Shown here piece after piece: positions 16,556 through 25,752 of a DNA stretch of 40,026 nucleotides (its first letter is position 1; each line of letters opens with the position of its first letter). Origin of the DNA: Kineosporia sp. R_H_3. GTDB taxonomy: Bacteria > Actinomycetota > Actinomycetes > Actinomycetales > Kineosporiaceae. Below the pieces are notes generated by a model. That model saw only the letters and a list, made by a program, of their open reading frames with translations, searched no databases and was not told the origin of the DNA. The stretch is from positions 1 through 40,026 of the forward strand of contig NZ_MWLL01000018.1 in the NCBI RefSeq assembly GCF_002198675.1, in the 5' to 3' direction. The position numbers and the translations under genes are program-made.

Positions 16556-18433
16556 TCAGCCTCGGACCCGGTATCGGGTGGTCGCAACCAGGGACGCGCC
16601 GCTGTCGGTGAGCAGGTCGACCGTGACCGTCCAGTCGCCTGGGCTCGGCAACAGAAGGACGTCCGTAGCGACGTGGCCAACGGCAACCTCGGGCAGGTCG
16701 ACCGGAGTGGGCGCGATCTTGGCGGCGGCGTTGGCAAGCGACGCTGACGCTGACGCCAACTGGAGGGGATCGCCATATGAGGTGTAGGCGTAGACGTGCA
16801 TCGTCGTAAGGCCGACGCGAGTGCTGTCGATATCGATTATTACGGGCAACTGGCTGTCTGACGTGTCCTTCGCCGTGACCCTTGCCGAGAAGGGAATGTC
16901 ATACGTGTCCTTAGCCGGGATCGTGTTGACGAGCACGGCCGTGACGACGAGAACCAAGAGACCCAGTGCCGCCTCGAGTACGACACGGCGACGCAGCGCT
17001 CGAATGAAGTGTTCGCGTGTGGCAGGGCCGGCCGCTGGGAGACGCATCTGTGTGGCGGTCGAGCTTTCGCTCGATGTTCGCTGGCCGCGTTCGGGTGTGA
17101 ATGATGCGGCCACTTGATCGGGAGAGGTGACGATGTCTTGATCGTAGGCTGCGGTGGTCTCGACGGACGTCGGTGCAACGTCGTGTGACGGGGGGCTCGC
17201 GAGCCTGCGGGCGACGGCTCGGGCAGTTGCAGCGCTCGCGAGCATTACCGTGACGAGAAGTATTTTGCCGATCAGCAGTCGGCCGTAGCCCGTCCCCACG
17301 ATGGCATTGCTGTACCGCACCTCGCGCCAGGCTTGGAACGAGCCCGTCACGACAAGTACCCCCACGGCAGCCACGGCGATACGTGTCCATCGCGGCAGCA
17401 GGGTCAAGAGGTCCTCCGCGGTCCCGGTGCACCGAGTACGTCTGAGCACTGCGGTCAGGAGCATGAAGAGTCCGCCGAGCCAGATGGACGCCGCGGCCGT
17501 GTGGGCCATGTCGCTCGGGACGGCCAGAACGGCGAGGTTTCCCTGCCCGGAGTGCTCGGAGTACGCAAAGGTGAAGACGAACAGGGTCCCCAAGCCGCCG
17601 AGGACGGCTCGGTGAGGGGGAGTGGACCGGAAGAGGTCACGAAGAATCGGTGCGGCGCACGCGAGCAGGGCAAGGCGCAGCAGAAGAAGCTCGCCGTACC
17701 TGGTCGTTGCTGTGCCCACCAAGAGTTCGGGATCGACCAGACCGGTGAGGCCGGTGCTTGCGCCATAGGGGCCCTGGATGACGAGGAGTGCGGCTGCCGC
17801 GACGACGGCCAAGAACCACGAGCGATGCACCAGGCTTCGCGCCAGAACGGCACGGCGGCCCGCCGGCCAGACGACTGTGAGGAAGAATGTGCCGCCGAAG
17901 AGCGCGAGGGCAGAGCTGAGCGCAAGGAAGCGCGCAACGCCGTGCGCAACGGTCACCACCACTGAGGGGGATGTCTCCAGCGTCGCCCTCGTGCTGACAG
18001 GAGTGACTCCGAACCCGAACGAGTAGGCGTTGGCCACCGGATGGCTGTCCGCGGATGACACCCGCCAGACCACGGTATAAGTGCCTCGCAGCAAGTCATC
18101 CGTCAAAGCGACGGCCACCGAGGAATCGTCGCCCGACGGGTGAAAGGGATCGCCGACATCGACTCGCCTGCCGTCGGAATCCAGGACCTCCATCGAGCGG
18201 CTTGACAGGTCCACCGACTCGGTGAAAGCCAGCCTCACCGCCCGGGGTGCCGTGTCCGTTCGGCTGTTCTGCGCGGGGGTCGCCTGCGTGAGCGTGGCAT
18301 GCGCGAGCGCAGGCGTGGCGCTGACGAGTGGCCACGCGAGCGCAGCCACCAGAGCGATGAGAATGCGCGCCGCGGACAAGGCTCGGCGGGCGCCAACCGG
18401 CGTTGGGCCGGAAGGGAGGTTGGGACTGCGCAC
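16556..18433 (-). CDS. CopC-CopD fusion copper protein
   Basis: The 625-residue protein has a signal peptide ending ATPALA, so the mature protein would begin with H45 (AHATL), the usual CopC copper ligand. The CopC domain (45-150) also has the DSHPV histidine. A CopD membrane part with about eight helices follows (about 155-430, including SDMAHTAAASIWLGGLFML and GRLLIGKILLVTVML). After a polar loop and another helix (about 495-515), a C-terminal beta domain (520-625) would lie outside. Such YcnJ-type fusions bind and import or deliver copper across the membrane. It stands alone at the left side of the copper island with no close partner on its strand. The loop between the CopD part and the last helix is long and Ser/Thr-rich. 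Confidence 0.88.
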   Translation of the reverse strand: MRSPNLPSGPTPVGARRALSAARILIALVAALAWPLVSATPALAHATLTQATPAQNSRTDTAPRAVRLAFTESVDLSSRSMEVLDSDGRRVDVGDPFHPSGDDSSVAVALTDDLLRGTYTVVWRVSSADSHPVANAYSFGFGVTPVSTRATLETSPSVVVTVAHGVARFLALSSALALFGGTFFLTVVWPAGRRAVLARSLVHRSWFLAVVAAAALLVIQGPYGASTGLTGLVDPELLVGTATTRYGELLLLRLALLACAAPILRDLFRSTPPHRAVLGGLGTLFVFTFAYSEHSGQGNLAVLAVPSDMAHTAAASIWLGGLFMLLTAVLRRTRCTGTAEDLLTLLPRWTRIAVAAVGVLVVTGSFQAWREVRYSNAIVGTGYGRLLIGKILLVTVMLASAATARAVARRLASPPSHDVAPTSVETTAAYDQDIVTSPDQVAASFTPERGQRTSSESSTATQMRLPAAGPATREHFIRALRRRVVLEAALGLLVLVVTAVLVNTIPAKDTYDIPFSARVTAKDTSDSQLPVIIDIDSTRVGLTTMHVYAYTSYGDPLQLASASASLANAAAKIAPTPVDLPEVAVGHVATDVLLLPSPGDWTVTVDLLTDSGASLVATTRYRVRG

Positions 18434-18829
18434 AGACGCCCCTCGATTCGTTGCTGAACTCCACGAACACGCGCAGACGACTGCATATCTCCGCGATCCG
18501 CTCTGTTGCTCTCGGGCGCCGACTCTACGGACTCATCGCGGCTGCCGACACCGTCCGATCGGGTGTGCTGAGCGCGGGATGAGCTCACCGGTGGCTCCGC
18601 GCCGTATGCGGTCGCAGCACGTGGCTCAGACCAAGACCGGCCAAGTGCTGAACATTTCACCCGGACGCACGTCCCGTTGTGGGCACCCTCACGAACAGTT
18701 CGCCTCCGGCAGACGTCGGAGTACTCGCTTAAGTCGTCAGATCCCAATGCCGGCCGACGATGTCGCCGACGCCGCGCCCCAGCTGCACGCGGAGACCGCG
18801 ATCCCAGCGAGACGAATTCGCAGCGTCCG
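18434..18829. other. Intergenic region without a supported gene
   Basis: This stretch covers the upstream side of the CopC-CopD gene. The long minus-strand frames across it have poor protein character and read into the decayed trypsin/VWA fragment. No clear promoter or repeat was found. Confidence 0.35.
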
Positions 18830-19205
18830 CTGGCGGGTCCAAGAACGTGCTCCCGGAGTTCGCCGTGAAAGACGTGCTCTCTGAGTTCGCCGCGAACACG
18901 GCCGCGCCCGGCGCCGAGGGCGACGGTGTCGAACTTGAGCATGACGAACCGCACCGGGCCGTGCGGAGCGGCCTCCGGGGGCAGGTCGATCCCGGACGTG
19001 TCGGTCACGGTGCGGCCGTCGATGACAACGCGGCCGAGTCAATGCGTCATCGCAAGCTCCAGACCTGGGAACGGTGCCGTCATGAGCGCGACTGGGCGCG
19101 AGCAGATACGTGCTCGTGCTCGACGGCGCCGGCGTGTGCGGCCCCGACCGGGCAGGCGCGGCCAATCCCCCGGGGATGGTGTGGGTCTGCTGCGAACCTG
19201 GGCTC
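18830..19205 (-). pseudogene. Decayed duplicate of the 5' end of the trypsin/VWA gene
   Basis: This segment matches 24980-25350, the start and upstream region of the large trypsin/VWA gene, in the same orientation 6.15 kb away. In the block 18991-19050 against 25141-25200, 55 of 60 bases agree. The copy keeps the start region (GGAG, six bases, then ATG at 19048-19050), but codon 4 is TGA where the intact gene has CGA. Later indels break the frame, although pieces such as HGPVRFVMLKFDTV are still readable. The similarity fades after the first hundred or so codons, so only the 5' part remains. The parent gene was once duplicated, or a related tandem gene has been mostly deleted. Confidence 0.8.
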
Positions 19206-19310
19206 CGGCGGCCCCAGCCGGCATGGCTCACACGTCATGGCCCCAAACGCTCTAGGTGTCCTCGTGGAACTCGAAGCGTGCGGGCAGCCCGCCCGTCACC
19301 GGCACCACAG

Positions 19311-19345
19311 AGGAGGGGCGCAGCGCCTGGCGCCGCGCCCCTCCT
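19311..19345 (-). terminator. Terminator of the copper ATPase gene
   Basis: A perfect 11-bp stem, AGGAGGGGCGC (19311-19321) with GCGCCCCTCCT (19335-19345), has a 13-base loop. It begins 24 bp beyond the stop codon of the ATPase gene on the minus strand. There is no poly-U on that strand, but stem strength and position fit an intrinsic terminator. Confidence 0.7.
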
Positions 19346-19369
19346 TTGTCCGGCTCCTGTGGCGCTCCG

Positions 19370-21862
19370 CTAGAGGGTCTTGGTGCGTAGCCGCAGTGCG
19401 TTGCTGATGACGCTGACTGATGACAGCGCCATGGCTGCGGCCGCGATGATCGGGGACAGCAGGAGGCCGAACACCGGGTAGAGCACGCCGGCGGCCACCG
19501 GGATGCCGGCGATGTTGTAGGCGAAGGCGAACACGAGGTTCTGGCGGATATTGGACATCGTGGCCGCTGACAATGCACGGGCGTGCGCGATGCCGTTGAG
19601 GTCTCCGCGCAGCAGGGTCACGCCGGCGGACTCGACGGCCACGTCGGTACCGGTTCCCATGGCGAGACCGACGTCCGCGGCGGCCAGGGCCGGGGCGTCG
19701 TTGACGCCGTCGCCGGCGAAGGCGACGACCCGGCCCTCGGCGCGTAGCTGTTGCACGACCTCGCTCTTGCGGTCGGGCATCACTTCGGCTTCGACGCGGT
19801 CGATGCCGAGCAGGGCCGCCACGGCGTGGGCGGTGGTGGCGTTGTCCCCGGTGAGCATGACGACCTCGATGCCGTCGGCGCGCAGCCGCCGCAGCGCTTC
19901 GGCGGTCGTTGCCTTGACGGGGTCCGCGACGGCCAGCACCGCGGCCAGGTCGGCGTCGACGGCGACGAAGACGGCGGTCGCGCCCTGCCTGCGCAGGTCC
20001 TCGGCCTGGTCCTCGAGCCGGGACGGGTCGACGCGCTCGTCCCGCAGGAAGCGCGCGGTCCCGACCCGGACGCGGTGTCCGTCGACGGTCCCGGCGACGC
20101 CGCGTCCGGCGGGGGCATCGAAGTCCGTCACCGATGGCAGCGCCCCGAGCCTGTCCGTGGCTGCCGCGACGACGGCCCTGCCGAGCGGGTGCTCGGACGG
20201 CTGCTCGACCGCGCCGGCCAGTCGCAGCACCGTTTCCTCGTCGAACCTCACCCCGGCGGGCGACACCGAGCCGGCGCCGGTGCGGCCGGGGTCTGCGAGG
20301 CGGATGTCGGTGACGGTCGGCTTGCCCTCGGTCAGGGTGCCGGTCTTGTCGACGACGACGGTGTCGACCTTCTCCATCCGCTCGAGAGCTTCGGCGTTCT
20401 TGATGAGCACGCCGAGCCCGGCGCCACGGCCGACGCCGACCATGATGGACATCGGCGTGGCGAGACCGAGTGCGCACGGGCACGCGATGATCAGGACCGC
20501 GACGGCTGCGATGAGCGCGTGCGCGAGCCGCGGATCCGGCCCGATGAGCGCCCACACGGCGAACGCGACGACGGCCACGGCGATGACGACCGGGACGAAG
20601 ACGGCCGAGACCTTATCGACGGTGCGCTGGATCGGTGCCCTGGACCGCTGGGCGTCGGCGACCATCTGGACGATCCTGGCCAGCATGGTGTCGCGGCCGA
20701 CCTTCTCCGCGCGCACGAGCAGGGACCCGGACTGGTTGACCGTGCCGCCGATCACGGCGTCACCGGCCTGCTTGGTGACCGGCATCGACTCCCCGGTCAC
20801 CATCGACTCGTCCAGGCTCGATCGGCCCTCGGTGACGACCGCATCGACGGGGACCTTCTCCCCGGGCCTGACCCGAAGGACGTCACCGACCTCGACCTCG
20901 TCGAGGGTCACGTCCTGCTCCCGCCCCTCCACGACGCGATGCGCGGTCGCGGGAGTGAGGTCCAGCAGGGCACGGATCGCACCGGAGGTGCGTTCCCGGG
21001 CGCGCAGTTCGAGGACCTGCCCGAGCAGGACCAGGGTGGTGATGACGGCGGCGGCCTCGAAGTAGACGTCCACGCCGCCGTCCATGTCGCGGAAGCTGGC
21101 CGGGAACAGTCCGGGGGCGAAGGTGGCGACGACGCTGAACAGCCAGGCGACCCCGGTGCCGAGCGCGATCAGGGTGAACATGTTCAGTGACCGGGTCCGC
21201 AGGCTGGCTGCGCCGCGGACGAAGAACGGCCAGCCGCCCCACAGCACGACCGGGGTGGCCAGGGCGAACTGCCAGATCACCGAGGCCCGCTCGCCGCCGA
21301 CGGCTGCTCGGATCGCCGGCACGAAGTGACCGACCATCTCGAGCAGAACGACCGGTACTGACAGTGCGACGCCGACCCAGAACCGCCGGGTCATGTCCCG
21401 CAGCTCTTCGCTGGGGCCGGTGTCGGCGGTCACCGTGACGGGCTCGAGCGCCATCCCGCAGATCGGGCACGCCCCGGGCCCGGGTCGCCGGATCTCCGGG
21501 TGCATCGGGCACGTGTACTCGACGGTCTGCGCCCCGACATCCGCGTACGACCGGTCGCCGGAGGGAGCCGGTCCCGTCGAGTGTGCGCCGAGCCGATCGT
21601 GGCCGACATGGTGATCGCCAGTGCCGTGGTGCGCGTGGGCGGTGTGGTCCGGGTGCTCGGCGTCGGCCGCGGCGTCGGCGGCCCGGTAGCGGTCAGGGTC
21701 GGCGAGGAACCGCGTTCGGCAGGAGTCGGAGCAGAAGTAGTGCTGGCGGCCGTCGTGCTCCACCGGTTCGACGGCGGAGCCCGGGTCGATGCTCATGCCG
21801 CACACGGGGTCGGTCACGAGCGCAGCGGCAGGGATATCGCTGGTGTGTCCATGGTGAGCCAT
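19370..21862 (-). CDS. Cu(+)-exporting P1B-type ATPase with N-terminal YHS and metal-binding domains
   Basis: An 830-residue heavy-metal P-type ATPase that exports cuprous ion from the cytosol. Order: YHS domain (about 17-58, [17 protein letters not shown]), a His-rich stretch (70-94), a heavy-metal-binding [20 protein letters not shown] block (116-140), then the eight-helix core. Motifs seen: TGES 356-359, CPC 461-463, DKTGT 505-509, SEHP 556-559, GDGVND 717-722, YN in the seventh helix and M..SS in the eighth, the P1B-1 (Cu+) set. There is no classical N-terminal CXXC ferredoxin-like domain. The ATG at 21860-21862 has no RBS and sits about seven bases after a -10 element, so the mRNA may be leaderless. 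A CsoR-like operator lies in the promoter. Silver could also be transported. Confidence 0.95.
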   Translation of the reverse strand: MAHHGHTSDIPAAALVTDPVCGMSIDPGSAVEPVEHDGRQHYFCSDSCRTRFLADPDRYRAADAAADAEHPDHTAHAHHGTGDHHVGHDRLGAHSTGPAPSGDRSYADVGAQTVEYTCPMHPEIRRPGPGACPICGMALEPVTVTADTGPSEELRDMTRRFWVGVALSVPVVLLEMVGHFVPAIRAAVGGERASVIWQFALATPVVLWGGWPFFVRGAASLRTRSLNMFTLIALGTGVAWLFSVVATFAPGLFPASFRDMDGGVDVYFEAAAVITTLVLLGQVLELRARERTSGAIRALLDLTPATAHRVVEGREQDVTLDEVEVGDVLRVRPGEKVPVDAVVTEGRSSLDESMVTGESMPVTKQAGDAVIGGTVNQSGSLLVRAEKVGRDTMLARIVQMVADAQRSRAPIQRTVDKVSAVFVPVVIAVAVVAFAVWALIGPDPRLAHALIAAVAVLIIACPCALGLATPMSIMVGVGRGAGLGVLIKNAEALERMEKVDTVVVDKTGTLTEGKPTVTDIRLADPGRTGAGSVSPAGVRFDEETVLRLAGAVEQPSEHPLGRAVVAAATDRLGALPSVTDFDAPAGRGVAGTVDGHRVRVGTARFLRDERVDPSRLEDQAEDLRRQGATAVFVAVDADLAAVLAVADPVKATTAEALRRLRADGIEVVMLTGDNATTAHAVAALLGIDRVEAEVMPDRKSEVVQQLRAEGRVVAFAGDGVNDAPALAAADVGLAMGTGTDVAVESAGVTLLRGDLNGIAHARALSAATMSNIRQNLVFAFAYNIAGIPVAAGVLYPVFGLLLSPIIAAAAMALSSVSVISNALRLRTKTL

Positions 21863-21868
21863 AGCTCG

Positions 21869-21896
21869 ACGATACCCCCCTGGGGTATGACTGCAA
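21869..21896 (-). promoter_or_regulatory. CsoR-type operator inside the copper ATPase promoter
   Basis: On the minus strand, -35 TTGCAG (forward 21891-21896) is followed after 16 bp by -10 TATCGT (forward 21869-21874). The spacer contains a GC-rich palindrome ATACCCC-CCT-GGGGTAT (21872-21888), which fits known CsoR operators (TACCC...GGGTA type). Transcription would begin at or near the A of the start codon. Apo-CsoR bound here would block RNA polymerase and release on Cu(I). A csoR gene lies at 33311-33592. Confidence 0.82.
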
Positions 21897-22137
21897 GGGG
21901 GTGTGATGCTTCTTCACAAAACCTTGACCGGACGCTCCGGAGAGCATCGTGAGCGCTGTCCGGCGTCGAGCTTCGAGGCGTTCACAGCGCCTCCCCCGGC
22001 CCAGGATCCATGCGGACTTAGCGGACTGGCTGGGGCTCGCCTTCTTTTCGCGGGCCCATCGCGGCGGGGCTGCTGCCTCACCGCAAGGGCAACCACTGCT
22101 GCGCGAAGACTGGCACGCCTTGGTACGCATGGACCGG

Positions 22138-25100
22138 TCAGCGGTGGCACCGGCTGCACCGGCCGGCCGGCCCGTGGTGCGATCCGTGGCTAGGCGTCCG
22201 GTCGGGGTGATGGGTGCAGCCCTTGCCCTGGCCGTGGTCGTCGAGGTCCACGCGGAGGGAGACGCTGGTGATGCTGACCGCGCCGGCGGACGCGTCGGGC
22301 AGACCGAGACAGTGCAGGAGGTCCTCGGCGCGGTTCGTGCAGCAGTGATCGGTCGGCCGGGTGCTCCCGCAGCCACGGTCGCCGCAGCGGCACGGTCGAT
22401 GCTTGTCGTCCGGGCAGCCGGTGCCGTTGCTGGGTGGTGTCAGCACGACGGGGTCGCGGTCGGGCTGGTGGACGACGACACCGGGGTCCGTGGTCACGGC
22501 CGGGTCCCAGTCGACGGGGACGTCGTAGGTGCCGTCGCCCCGGTCGCGGACGGGCCCGGTGACCTGGACACCGGCTGCGGGGCTGGTGGTGAAGAGGTCG
22601 CCGCGCCCGGGTCCGAGCGGGTTGCCGTAGACGTCGTGCGGGGTGATGACGAGGGTTCCCTCCGCGTGGCCGCCTGAGACGGTGACGTCGACGACGGTGA
22701 CGTCGGTGCGTCCCGGGTCGATGCCCGGTTCGACGTGGACGGACCAGTGGGCCTCGCGGGTCGCGTCGCAGCCGCTGCCGTAGCGGGCGACGGCACGGAA
22801 CTGGTACGTGCCCTCGGCCCGGGTCAGGTCGGTCAGGTGCTCGCTGAAGACGCCGTCCGGCTCCATGGCACCGTCGCCGTGCAGCCCGTCGTCGTGCAGG
22901 GGGATCTGCAGAGTGGTCGTGCCGATCGGCAGCACGCCGCCCGAGGACGCCACGATCGCCTGCAACGTGGCGTGGAAGGCGTCGAGCGAGTCGCCGCCGG
23001 CCCGCGGCGGTCGCAGCCCGGACTGGGTGGTGAGCTGGCCCAGCGCGGTGTCGGGCCGTGTCACGTGCACGGTGACCTCGGCGTCGGCGGGGAAGGTGCG
23101 GTTCGGGTAGTGCAGGGCCGCGGTGAGGTCGAGCGGGTCCCCGGTGTAGAGGCGCCGGGTCGGGGGCAGTGCGGTGAGCGTGGGGCCGCCGGCGCACAGG
23201 ACGAGGTACTGGTAGCGGACGTCGCTGGGCGGTGGCGGGAACTCCCCGCCGACGGGGATCCGTTCGACGGTGAACTGCCAGTGGCCGTCCCGTTCGCCGT
23301 CGTGCGGGAGGTCGATGCGCCAGAACGCCCAGTTGCGTCCCCGGACCGGTCGGATGGCGCGTTCGGAGAGCGTCTTGCCGGCCGGGGTCTGGATCCGCGC
23401 GCGCAGCGGCGTGCTCTCGTCGTCCCAGGTCAGCACCAGCGTGATGCGCGCTTCGCCGCAGACGTCGAACCCGTGCGGCTCGGACGTCTTCTCGCTGCTG
23501 CGGAGCACCGCCTCGGGGTCGGTCAGGGCTCCGCTCTCGAAGATGTTGCCGAAGCTGAGGCCGAAGAACTTGCGCAGCGCCAGGCCGTCGGTGGCGCGGG
23601 TGAAGTGACCGCCGTGCGCGTGCGCGACCCGGGTGAGCAGCGCCGCGTCGAGGTCGGCGTCGGAGCCGAGTCCGATCACGTTGACGATCGTGTTCCCCAG
23701 GGACCCTTCGATGTCCTGGATCATCGGGGCGGTGTTCTGCAGGCCGTCGGTCAGCAGCAGGACGGCGCGCTGGTGGGTCCCGGCGGAGCTCAGGGCCAGC
23801 AGCGCGTTGCCGATCCCGGAGCCGATGCTCGTGGCTCCCCCGGGGGTGATGGCGCCGATGTGCCCGGTGATGAACGGGGCGGGCCCGACGAGGACGCCCT
23901 TCGCCGCCGCCGCGTCCTGCGGCGGGTCGACGAGGTCGGTGGTCGTGCTGAAGGTGACCAGGCCGACCCGGTCGCCCTGCCCGTCGCGGACCAGCTGCAC
24001 GAACAGGGCAGCGGCGTCCTGCGCCTCGGCGAGCTTGCTGCGGCCGACGGGCGGGGCGGACGCCGCCATGCTCCCGGAGCGGTCGAACACGACCATGACG
24101 TCGATCGGCTGCGGGGGCGGGGGCGGGTTGTTGAGCCCCGCCTTGACGGCGGCGGCCGGCGCGTAGCTCACGCTGCAGCCGCTCCCGCTGCTCAGCGGGC
24201 CGCCGACCACGAAGCCGTTCGCGTCGAACAGGGACGACCCGGAGCTGCCTCCGGCGTAGTCGAAGCCGTTGACGGACCCGCCGGCGAAGGTGCCGGCCTG
24301 GGTCTTCTTCGCCGCGCCATTGGGGTGGTGCATCGTGAAGACCGTCTCGCCGGCCATCAGGCCCGTGCTGCGGATCCGCAGCGGTGCGGGCAACGCTCCC
24401 GGTGCGGCGTCGAGGCGGACGACGACCCAGTCCACCGCCACCGGCGGTTGCGCCACCCCGGTCGCGGCGACCCCGAAGGCGACCTCCTCGATGACCTTGA
24501 AGAAGCGGGTCACGTGCCCGGGCGGGCGGGTGCCGTCGCAGGCCGTCGCGTAGTCGAAGGTCACCGAGGCGCTGAGCAGGTCGGCGTGGTTCGCGTCGGT
24601 CAGGCAGTGCCGGGCGGTGAGGAACAGGTCGGCGCCGATCAAGGTGCCCGAGCAACTGCTCACGTGGTCGGAGTCGACCTCGACGATGATCCCGGTCGCC
24701 GCCGCGACCCGTTCGCGGACGACGTCCGTGATCGTCGGCAGCGGGCACGCGGCGTTGCGCCACGCGAACCCGGGCGTGCACTCGAGCCGGGTCTCGTACG
24801 TCGGCTCGACGTACGGGCTGGAGTGCAGGAACACGTCCGGGTTCGTCAGACTGCCGACCGAGGTTCCGGGGGTCTGCCCGGGCGGGACGTCGGGCTCACC
24901 GCTGCCGTACCTGCGCAGCACCGCGGTACCGGTCCCGCCGACGATCCGGATCTTCACAGGGAGGGTGGCGGTGTCCACCGGACGCGTCCAGAACGTGCTC
25001 CCGGAGTTCGCCGTGAACACGTCGGTGCCGTACCCGAGGTCGACCCGGAGCTGCGCGCCGGGGCTGAGGGAGACGGTGTCGAAGTTGAGGACCACGAACC

Positions 25101-25200
25101 GCACCGGGCCGTGCGGCCCGGCCCCCGGGGTCAGGTCGATCCCGGAGGTGTCGGTCACGGTGCGGCCGTCGGGGACGACGCGGCCGAGTCGATGCGTCAT
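22138..25200 (-). CDS. Trypsin-like protease / VWA-domain fusion protein
   Basis: A 1020-residue multidomain protein. After about 110 residues of a beta-rich domain (VRFVVLNFDTVSLSPGAQLRV) comes an S1 trypsin-like domain (about 160-355) with H198 (TARHC), D257 (VDWVVVRLD) and S320 (GGSSGSS, a variant of GDSGG). A Pro-rich linker leads to a VWA domain from about 366 with MIDAS D373-S375-S377 (DRSGSM) and LLTDG. Beta-sandwich segments follow, and the last about 90 residues are Cys/His-rich. I see no signal peptide with the chosen start (ATG 25198-25200, RBS GGAG six bases upstream), so location is uncertain; an in-frame ATG at 25269 would add 23 residues without one. Possible roles are metal-dependent adhesion or a protease switch. 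A decayed copy lies at 18830-19205. Confidence 0.82.
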   Translation of the reverse strand: MTHRLGRVVPDGRTVTDTSGIDLTPGAGPHGPVRFVVLNFDTVSLSPGAQLRVDLGYGTDVFTANSGSTFWTRPVDTATLPVKIRIVGGTGTAVLRRYGSGEPDVPPGQTPGTSVGSLTNPDVFLHSSPYVEPTYETRLECTPGFAWRNAACPLPTITDVVRERVAAATGIIVEVDSDHVSSCSGTLIGADLFLTARHCLTDANHADLLSASVTFDYATACDGTRPPGHVTRFFKVIEEVAFGVAATGVAQPPVAVDWVVVRLDAAPGALPAPLRIRSTGLMAGETVFTMHHPNGAAKKTQAGTFAGGSVNGFDYAGGSSGSSLFDANGFVVGGPLSSGSGCSVSYAPAAAVKAGLNNPPPPPQPIDVMVVFDRSGSMAASAPPVGRSKLAEAQDAAALFVQLVRDGQGDRVGLVTFSTTTDLVDPPQDAAAAKGVLVGPAPFITGHIGAITPGGATSIGSGIGNALLALSSAGTHQRAVLLLTDGLQNTAPMIQDIEGSLGNTIVNVIGLGSDADLDAALLTRVAHAHGGHFTRATDGLALRKFFGLSFGNIFESGALTDPEAVLRSSEKTSEPHGFDVCGEARITLVLTWDDESTPLRARIQTPAGKTLSERAIRPVRGRNWAFWRIDLPHDGERDGHWQFTVERIPVGGEFPPPPSDVRYQYLVLCAGGPTLTALPPTRRLYTGDPLDLTAALHYPNRTFPADAEVTVHVTRPDTALGQLTTQSGLRPPRAGGDSLDAFHATLQAIVASSGGVLPIGTTTLQIPLHDDGLHGDGAMEPDGVFSEHLTDLTRAEGTYQFRAVARYGSGCDATREAHWSVHVEPGIDPGRTDVTVVDVTVSGGHAEGTLVITPHDVYGNPLGPGRGDLFTTSPAAGVQVTGPVRDRGDGTYDVPVDWDPAVTTDPGVVVHQPDRDPVVLTPPSNGTGCPDDKHRPCRCGDRGCGSTRPTDHCCTNRAEDLLHCLGLPDASAGAVSITSVSLRVDLDDHGQGKGCTHHPDRTPSHGSHHGPAGRCSRCHR

Positions 25201-25447
25201 GTCAGGCTCCAGACCCTCGGGACAGGTGACGTCATGAGCACGACAGGGCGCGAGCAGATACGTGTTCATGATCGACGGCGCCGACGTTTGCGGCCCCGAC
25301 GGCGCCGGTGCTGCCGCTCCCCCAGGATCATGTGGGTCTGCTGTGAACCTGTAGTAGCGGGACCTACGGCTCCGGTCGACCTCGGCGGTACGGCGCACTG
25401 TGGACGCAGCGGGCCGAAGGCGCGACGCCGACGGCCCGGTCGACGCA

Positions 25448-25468
25448 GCCTGCGGTGCATCCGCAGGC
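25448..25468. promoter_or_regulatory. Perfect inverted repeat before the first SHOCT gene
   Basis: GCCTGCGG-TGCAT-CCGCAGGC is an 8-bp perfect inverted repeat, 25 bp before the ATG of the small SHOCT gene and in the divergent intergenic region with the trypsin/VWA gene. It could be an operator or a leader-RNA hairpin. Confidence 0.45.
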
Positions 25469-25493
25469 CGGCGTTCCGAGCGTGGAGGACATC

Positions 25494-25736
25494 ATGATGA
25501 ACGGCTACTACGGGATGGGCTCCGGCGGTGTGCTCATGTGGCTGACGTCGCTGCTGATCGTCGCTGCGCTGGTCTGGCTCGTCGTCCGCTTCGCGACGCC
25601 GAGCAGCACACGCGGGTCCGGTGGGCGCGAGCGCCCTGAGGACGTCCTCGACCGGCGCTTCGCCGCCGGGGAGATCGACGCCGACACCTACAAGGCACAG
25701 CGCGCAGCCCTCGTCGAGGCCCGCAAGAACCGCTGA
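25494..25736 (+). CDS. Small membrane protein with C-terminal SHOCT domain
   Basis: An 80-residue protein: short Gly/Tyr/Met-rich N-terminus (MMNGYYGMGSGG), one helix (VLMWLTSLLIVAALVWLVVRF), a linker, and a SHOCT domain (PEDVLDRRFAAGEIDADTYKAQRAAL). The ATG at 25494 has GGAGGA about four bases upstream; an ATG one codon later is equally possible. SHOCT segments are short oligomerisation or membrane-associated modules, and small SHOCT proteins are common near actinobacterial copper genes. A second such gene occurs at 33815-34039. Function is not established. It ends 16 bp from the convergent YibE/F gene. Confidence 0.78.
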   Translation: MMNGYYGMGSGGVLMWLTSLLIVAALVWLVVRFATPSSTRGSGGRERPEDVLDRRFAAGEIDADTYKAQRAALVEARKNR

Positions 25737-25752
25737 CACGACGAGTTGCGAT

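Noticed and set aside
22190-25497. Very long frames on both strands (863 and 920 codons) across the trypsin/VWA gene
   Set aside because: They are Arg- or Gly-rich shadow frames created by high GC content; the trypsin and VWA motifs are all in the third frame.
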